Source: Acropora yongei
Lineage: Eukaryota; Cnidaria; Anthozoa; Scleractinia; Acroporidae
NCBI GenBank assembly: GCA_014634225.1
Contig: BLFN01000798.1
Span: 656,185 to 668,684, forward strand
Direction: 5' to 3'
DNA length: 12,500 nucleotides
The notes beneath the pieces are model-generated. The model made no database searches and was not told the DNA's origin. It worked only from the letters and a program-made list of their open reading frames with translations. A program made the translations under genes and the position numbers. Numbering within the stretch: position 1 is the first letter of the stretch; each line of letters begins with the position of its first letter. Shown here piece after piece: positions 7,341 to 12,500 of the stretch.

Positions 7341-8750
7341 ATACACAACTTGAACTCCATCATTGTATAAACAAAATTTTGAAAGCCAATTCATTGTGGC
7401 GATATCTACTTGAGTTGTTCCTCAAGCAGCTCGGTAAGAACGATGACATTATTTTTTTTGTTGACCCCAGACAGCGCCTTTTCTTTTAATTTAGTGATAA
7501 ATAGATTTGAAGGGAGTTACAGATCTACGTCTCATTATTTTGCTCATGTACCGTCAAAAACTGCTAAACATAATTTCCGTGCTTGTAATGTTGTATAAAA
7601 TATATCTTGTCAGGAGACAGCTTGTGTTAGAAAGTTCCACACGTTCAAAACCAAGTTCCATTCCCATGTTTCCACCCGTAACACTAGGCTGTAGATAGTT
7701 ACAGTTTACTACAATAGGGTAAAAAAAGACAAATTGAGGCATAATTATTTTGAGATCAATGGTTCAAAAAAGTCTTTTCGCATCCGCGATCGGTAAAACC
7801 AACAAAGGGGTTTCAACCCTTGGACGAAAGGGCGATACACCACCTTTTCAGCAATCATGGAAGGTGATAGGAAGAATATTAAAGAGTTGGTTTTTGTGGT
7901 CCAGAAAACTACCCTGTCCGTCTTCTGTACATTACTCGGTCACCCACTCAACAATCTGCATCTGACATTCTCCCTCTATTGTGAGTATGTTTCAGTTGAT
8001 GTGGTATGATTTTCACTATTAAAATGTGAGTCAACAGTACTGCTATATGGTAGTAATTAGTGATATATAGTAGCTCAATCGGATTTAGAGAACACAACTG
8101 TGCACCATACATAGAAAGTCGATTTTACCAACGCTATTTGGTGGCACTAAATTTAGACAACCTGAGATCTGTTCCAACTTTTCAATAAATTTGTCTCGTT
8201 GCATTGTGTTGTGCAAATCTGTAAAATTTGAAAGATAACTATCAACAAACTACATCGTCCAACGTGATGCTTTTCGATACACCTCTAATGTGTTGACATT
8301 GATGTTACTTGCATAGCAATAAAGAGCTGAGACGTTTGAGAAGTTAAGTATTTGTTGCCTACTTACCATTTAATACGAGGACGGCTACTTAGAATTCACC
8401 ATTTTCCTTGCAAAGACCTATTGCCAGAAAAAGTCTTGTGGAGGTCAAAATGTATAGTTCAGAGATTGTGCTTGTAGCAACTCATCGGCTTAAAAATATT
8501 GATCATGTATTCTCGCGCTTGACAGTCACGACAGTAAGGTGTCATATTATTGAGATCGAAGACGATTTCGCAGTTTGCAACGACTTGGGACATTCGACTG
8601 TATGTGCTAGTGATCTCCAGTCATGCTAGTCTCAATCATCGCGGATGCGCGTTTTCTGTCAGATTAACCTTCGTTAGTTGAAGTGGATTCAGCAGCATCT
8701 GATCTGAAGTCCTAGTCTCGGTGATTTTGTTTAGAGGCTATCGTTCTTTC
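7341..8750. other. Intergenic stretch, no gene recognised
   Basis: Both strands were read. Open frames of 60 to 73 codons at 7410-7598, 7507-7698, 7750-7965 and 8408-8629 (plus) and 7554-7742 (minus) show no domain motif and overlap one another. No tRNA, rRNA or transposase was seen. Two AATAAA hexamers (8184, 8318) lie here. Confidence 0.6.
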
Positions 8751-8755
8751 CTTAT

Positions 8756-8786
8756 TTACGTAATTTCATTTCCTTCACTGACGTCA
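8756..8786. promoter_or_regulatory. Paired bZIP-type palindromes
   Basis: TTACGTAA (8756-8763, PAR/C/EBP-type) and TGACGTCA (8779-8786, full CRE) lie 15 bp apart. Both are perfect palindromes. Function is inferred from consensus only, with no gene start shown nearby. Confidence 0.3.
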
Positions 8787-9186
8787 ATCTCTCGAAACAC
8801 GGTCTTTTGATTGCCGAAGGAAGATCGGAAAATCAATAGTACCTTTCTTCCAAGCATTCAGCACGTTAACTAGAATTTGGGTTCCTTACGCTACCAGCAG
8901 CCAATACAGGGACAATTTTCGAGCGCAAGAGGAAAGGGGTGATTTGTGTCCAATTAGTGGTAAGTACCTAGAACGGTGTTTCTGTTGCGTTGAAGCATCA
9001 AAATAATTTTCTTTTTCCTTTCTTCTGTGATCATTCTACTCAAAATGATTAATCTGAATTTAGACACTGTTAATTGGTTCGATAAAATCTTTAATGGTAA
9101 GGCATTTGTCCTGACATTATATTTGAGCTCTCGGCGGTTTGACCTTTCGACGTACTATGTGGATGAGAAAGTGTAGATACTCTTGC
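8787..9186. other. Non-coding stretch with a donor-like site
   Basis: I saw no coding region. A strong donor-like sequence (GTG|GTAAGT, cut at 8959/8960) follows a G/A-rich segment. It could mark an untranslated first exon of the gene to the right, but nothing else supports this. Confidence 0.35.
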
Positions 9187-9212
9187 TAATGCAAATGTGT
9201 CCCTTTGCATTA
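9187..9212. promoter_or_regulatory. Inverted pair of POU octamer-like sites
   Basis: TAATGCAAA (9187-9195) and its exact reverse complement (9204-9212) are separated by 8 bp. The left arm with its next base is a perfect octamer ATGCAAAT (9189-9196). The right arm is an octamer with one mismatch on the minus strand. A forkhead consensus TGTTTAC lies at 9311-9317. Confidence 0.35.
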
Positions 9213-12080
9213 ACCTCATCAGCAAAAACAAATCGAATATCGTGCATTTGCGTGCCACAGCATAAACTAAGCGCGATTTCGTTTTAAATGTACGTACCCG
9301 TTCAGTTCATTGTTTACATAACATAAGTTTAGAAAAGGGAGGAAAAATGAGAAGTCATCGATTCGAGAAAAACTCAACACCTATCGATACCCAATGGGAA
9401 CAAAGTTATCCTTATTTTTTGCCTTTGTTTCCTTTCTTTTTTTTTTTTTCTAGCAAAGGAGCAAAGTGGCAATACTAGCCAAGCGCCATGTCTCGTGCGA
9501 TACTGGTTGCTTGAACGAGTTAATTTTGTTCATTTCAGTGAAATAGAAATTATTAACTGGGCGTAGGAGAAGCAAAAAGGACAAATGGAGATGAAGGCCC
9601 TTCCAAATGATCGCATTAGCAATATCTTAAACTGCGTCAATTCCAAAACCAGTTTCAAATGCGTTAATTATCAGCTAATGAGCTATAATTTTTTTTTATT
9701 TAAGCCTAATATTTATGCATGCGAAAACACGTCGAGTGTCTTGTTTGTCAGATCTGGTCGATTACTTGTTTCTCTGTTAAAAAGTGCACGTAACTAAAGA
9801 CATTTCGCTGTTTGAAATCAGAAAGAAAAATTTAGCAACGTCATAATATTGTGTTAGGAGCTGCAGGTGATAATTAGATTAGTAGGACAAATTGTCCGCA
9901 TTCTCAATGCTAGCTTACAAGGGCGAGGAAGTTACTGGTTGACATCCTTTTGTTGGTGTCAGTAATTTACGAAAAAAAAAAGTAACGCAAGCATTGCTTG
10001 CTGATAGGTTACTGCATTTGACGAACACGGTCGACCAACACCAAACATAAGTAAAACATCGGTACGTACACACTTCAGCAATAATGGAACGGAAATTTGA
10101 AAACAAGCGTTCAACTTCTTAGCACAATTAAGGGGTGTTTCCATAAGGCAAAGCTATCAATGTATCAGGAAACATTGAAACTTTACTTTTCCTAGGGGTC
10201 TAACATTCCTAAATTGACTTTGAAAAAAAAATAGCATGGCGTGGACAACACAGGAATAATTGACCTATGAGATACCCTGACACGTAATCGAAAGGTTGTA
10301 ACATAAGTTTTTTATTTATTGTTATTTTAGTCATTGCTCTTTTTATTTATTGTTCTTGCTCTTTTTTTTTTGAGACTTTCGTTGAGCTTATTGGTATATA
10401 TGTAAATCTTATACTCTTAAGTTAGCAAAATTTGAGAAGTCAGAGGGTGGATTTTCAAAAGTGAGTGCCTAAATTAGGGCTTCTTTTTCTATCCCAAAAT
10501 AAGCTAATGATAGAAATGAACTACCGATGTGCTCTCTTGAGGTTAAAACCTTTCTAAATTCAGTACTGAAATCATGCCTTGAGCTCAGAGCCGAAAACAG
10601 GGTTCACTTCATTTTCATAACATTCAAGAAAAAGCGATTGCTAGTCAGGCTTCCGCAGGCAGGACTTGTTCTTGCGTGTTTTTCAGCCAACTAAATGGGA
10701 GACAGTCTCTTAAAAACTTGGCGCCTTCTCACGATTCATCGCGGGAAAAAAGCGGCATGCGTAATAATGAAGCTTATACTTGAGTCACTGTTTTTATGAA
10801 ATGATGCAAATATATATTCACTGACGGGAGGTAGTTGTCCTGATGCGTTAGGTTCTGCAGTTCTCTGTATTGAAAGACGTTTTCTGTTGAATTTAGTCTC
10901 GAGAACACACAGTTAACAAAAGGGTGAGTTTTCAAAGATATTTTGGTCATGTACATGTGCTGTAGCGTTGTTCAAATGCGTTAAAACCTAGAAATGACTT
11001 GAGAGAGATTAACATTGATCGGACTGGAGATCACTAGCTGGCTCTTTGCTAGAATGCGCGCAGTTGGGCTAACTGTACTGCATGCGATTATCAGTTTTTC
11101 AAGCGGAGTGACTCTAGAAGGAAAGTTGTAAATTGGCCTTGTGAAGTCAGTGATTTTCCTGCTCTCAAGATCTCAGGAGAAAGTCACGTGAACCATATTG
11201 TTTTCTATTCCCTGTATTTGTTCCGACCAGCGCGATAATTGCTTTGATAGAGACAAACATACTACAATCGTCCTTTGTTAGTTAATCTGTAAGTTGCCTT
11301 TTTCTCTATGCCTTCCTATGTTTTTTTCTTCTAGATCTTCTCATTCTAGGCTAAATCATTCCCGTAGAGTTCAAAGTTCAATTAGCGAAACGAGCTTTAG
11401 TTGTGTATTTTTGCCACCATGGGATTATGCTGTGCAAATTGTTTTGAAGAAACAGCTTTTTGTTTATCACCGATTTAATTTACGCTTGTGTGCTTTCTGA
11501 GTTAAGCGCTGCTCTGAAGTATGCAAGGTGAACAAGTCTCTGTGACTCTCTTATTACCTGCTAATGCCCTGAGGTGAGGGCTAAATTTGGTTATTTTTGT
11601 CGCCATTATTCTTGTTAAATAGGTTAAATATATTGACGCAAATTTACAATTTCTTAAAGATATTTAAAGTTGCGAGTGATGTCTCCCACGTGCCGTACCA
11701 ATCACTTCTAAAATACCTTTCAAACAATAGACAGTCACATTTACAGCTGGAAAGATCTGTTAACGATGCTAGGAATTCTATTATCTCAAGGAAAAGAACC
11801 AGACGGGAGGCCGCTTTGCGTAAATGCTGTAAGGATGACTAAGCCTGCACTGGGCTTGGAATGTAAAACATGACTGTCATAGCTCAAGCTTTCTTGCGAA
11901 CGATTACATCTAATTATAAAGGGTTTTGTTATGATAATGTAGTGACACTAAAAATTTCTTAACTTTGTCGTTTCTTTATATAGAACCGCGGATCAGTGCG
12001 TAAGTGAAATGACAATTTCTAGCTAGTATCCGAGTGGGTAGAAATTCCAAAGCGATCGACGTGTGGACTGAGTCATTTTA
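9213..12080. other. Intergenic stretch, no gene recognised
   Basis: The stretch is AT-rich with poly-T tracts (9437-9450, 9691-9698, 10362-10371) and a repeated TTTTTATTTATTGTT (10308-10322 region and about 27 bp later). Small frames on both strands (9585-9797, 9915-10144, 10774-10956, 11294-11500) show no domain motif. An 81-codon frame at 11597-11842 has a basic C-terminal part and a donor-like GTAAGG at 11829, but no identifiable homology. Two E2F-type sites are listed separately. No RNA gene was recognised. Confidence 0.55.
10718..10747. promoter_or_regulatory. Two E2F-consensus sites
   Basis: TTGGCGC (10718-10724, plus strand) and GCGGGAA (10741-10747, TTCCCGC on the minus strand) both fit the E2F core TTSSCGC. 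They lie in inverted orientation 16 bp apart, in a locally GC-rich patch. This is consensus matching only. Confidence 0.25.
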
Positions 12081-12129
12081 GCGGCGGAAGAAGTCAGCAA
12101 GCTGAAGACACGAATCCTCAATAAATTAG
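12081..12129 (+). other. Possible 5' untranslated exon of the right-hand gene
   Basis: A strong donor (TTAG|GTAAGT, cut at 12129/12130) pairs well with the acceptor at 12331-12332. A weak acceptor (GTCATTTTAG) ends at about 12080, so the exon may be internal, or it may be the first exon with an unknown start. Upstream, GTAAGT at 12000 after a strong acceptor (ending 11983) could frame a 16-bp micro-exon. All of this is non-coding if it exists. Confidence 0.35.
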
Positions 12130-12360
12130 GTAAGTGATGCGCTATGTATGAAATTTACATGAAATTGTGCGGGTTTGACAACCTTGAGGAGTAACCACCG
12201 TCTCGAAGTACATTATAATTATACACGCCGAACGCACATTATTCCGTTTCACTCCATTCTTCTACTCTTTTGAATTGTTGAATGGAACTTGCTGATAGTC
12301 AACGTGATTTTGGTCTCTTTTCTCCGTTCTAGGAAAAGGAACAAGAGAGTTGAGTAATAC

Positions 12361-12500
12361 ATGATCCATACTATGATGCAAACCTCACATTTTCCGCTGA
12401 TATGTTTGCTTCTCATGTTACCAAAGATGATCTCTAGTTCTTCAAACGGCGAAAAAAATCATCGAAACACCCTGGGAAAATCTTTGAAATCACCCCTATC
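12361..12500 (+). CDS. Start of a secreted or membrane protein gene (3'-partial)
   Basis: An acceptor (TTTTCTCCGTTCTAG) ends at 12332. Within that exon an in-frame stop (TAA, 12355-12357) is followed by ATG at 12361 and an open frame to the window edge, 46 residues. The sequence MIHTMMQTSHFPLICLLLML has a classic hydrophobic core (FPLICLLLML), then a Ser-rich stretch likely to contain the signal-peptidase site, then a basic, polar tail. The ATG at 12373 has a better context (A at -3) than the one at 12361, so either Met1 or Met5 may start translation. The family cannot be told from this fragment. The signal peptide suggests an extracellular or membrane product. Confidence 0.5.
   Translation, partial: MIHTMMQTSHFPLICLLLMLPKMISSSSNGEKNHRNTLGKSLKSPL

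Noticed and set aside
8408..8629. 73-codon open frame in the intergenic region
   Set aside because: It shows no recognisable motif and no convincing splice sites or start context.
11597..11842. 81-codon frame with a basic C-terminal part as a possible coding exon
   Set aside because: The donor-like GTAAGG at 11829 joined to the acceptor ending at 11983 gives an immediate TAA. No homology is recognised and no other exon fits. It is left as unsupported.

Overview
The window looks like animal nuclear DNA, most probably from a cnidarian and plausibly a stony coral. It is AT-rich, its genes are split by short GT..AG introns (about 0.2 to 1.0 kb), and its one recognisable gene is built from extracellular animal modules (CUB, F5/8 type C/discoidin, trypsin-like). 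Two intronic repeats resemble elements I remember as very common in scleractinian genomes. That lineage call rests on memory and was not tested by a search.

Positions 1 to about 7340 hold the 3' part of a single plus-strand gene; its 5' end, including the signal peptide, lies before the window. Nine coding exons can be joined with every splice phase agreeing. They encode 981 residues plus a TGA stop, in the order CUB - CUB - F5/8C - F5/8C - CUB - trypsin-like domain. The first four modules repeat the a1-a2-b1-b2 order of neuropilins. The CUB + serine-protease end recalls complement and MASP-type proteases. Every module boundary is a phase-1 intron, and each F5/8C domain is split by a phase-0 intron at the same place.

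The trypsin-like domain should be catalytically dead. His57 and Asp102 are present, but the nucleophile Ser195 is Gly (motif GDGGGP) and the activation motif R-IVGG has become RSHLGG. The disulfide framework and S1 pocket survive, so this is a folded serine protease homologue, probably used for binding or assembly. Residues below are numbered within the visible protein, residue 1 being the Cys encoded at 124-126.

The introns hold a MITE-like element (965-1145), a second repeat with 15-bp inverted ends (2449-2620), a (GTTTT)n tract and a perfect hairpin (3006-3032).

From 7341 to about 12080 I recognise no gene. There are some paired transcription-factor-like palindromes (bZIP, POU/forkhead, E2F) of unproven function. 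At the far right, spliced leader exons seem to lead to the start of a second plus-strand gene: an ATG at 12361 opens a signal-peptide-like sequence that runs off the window.
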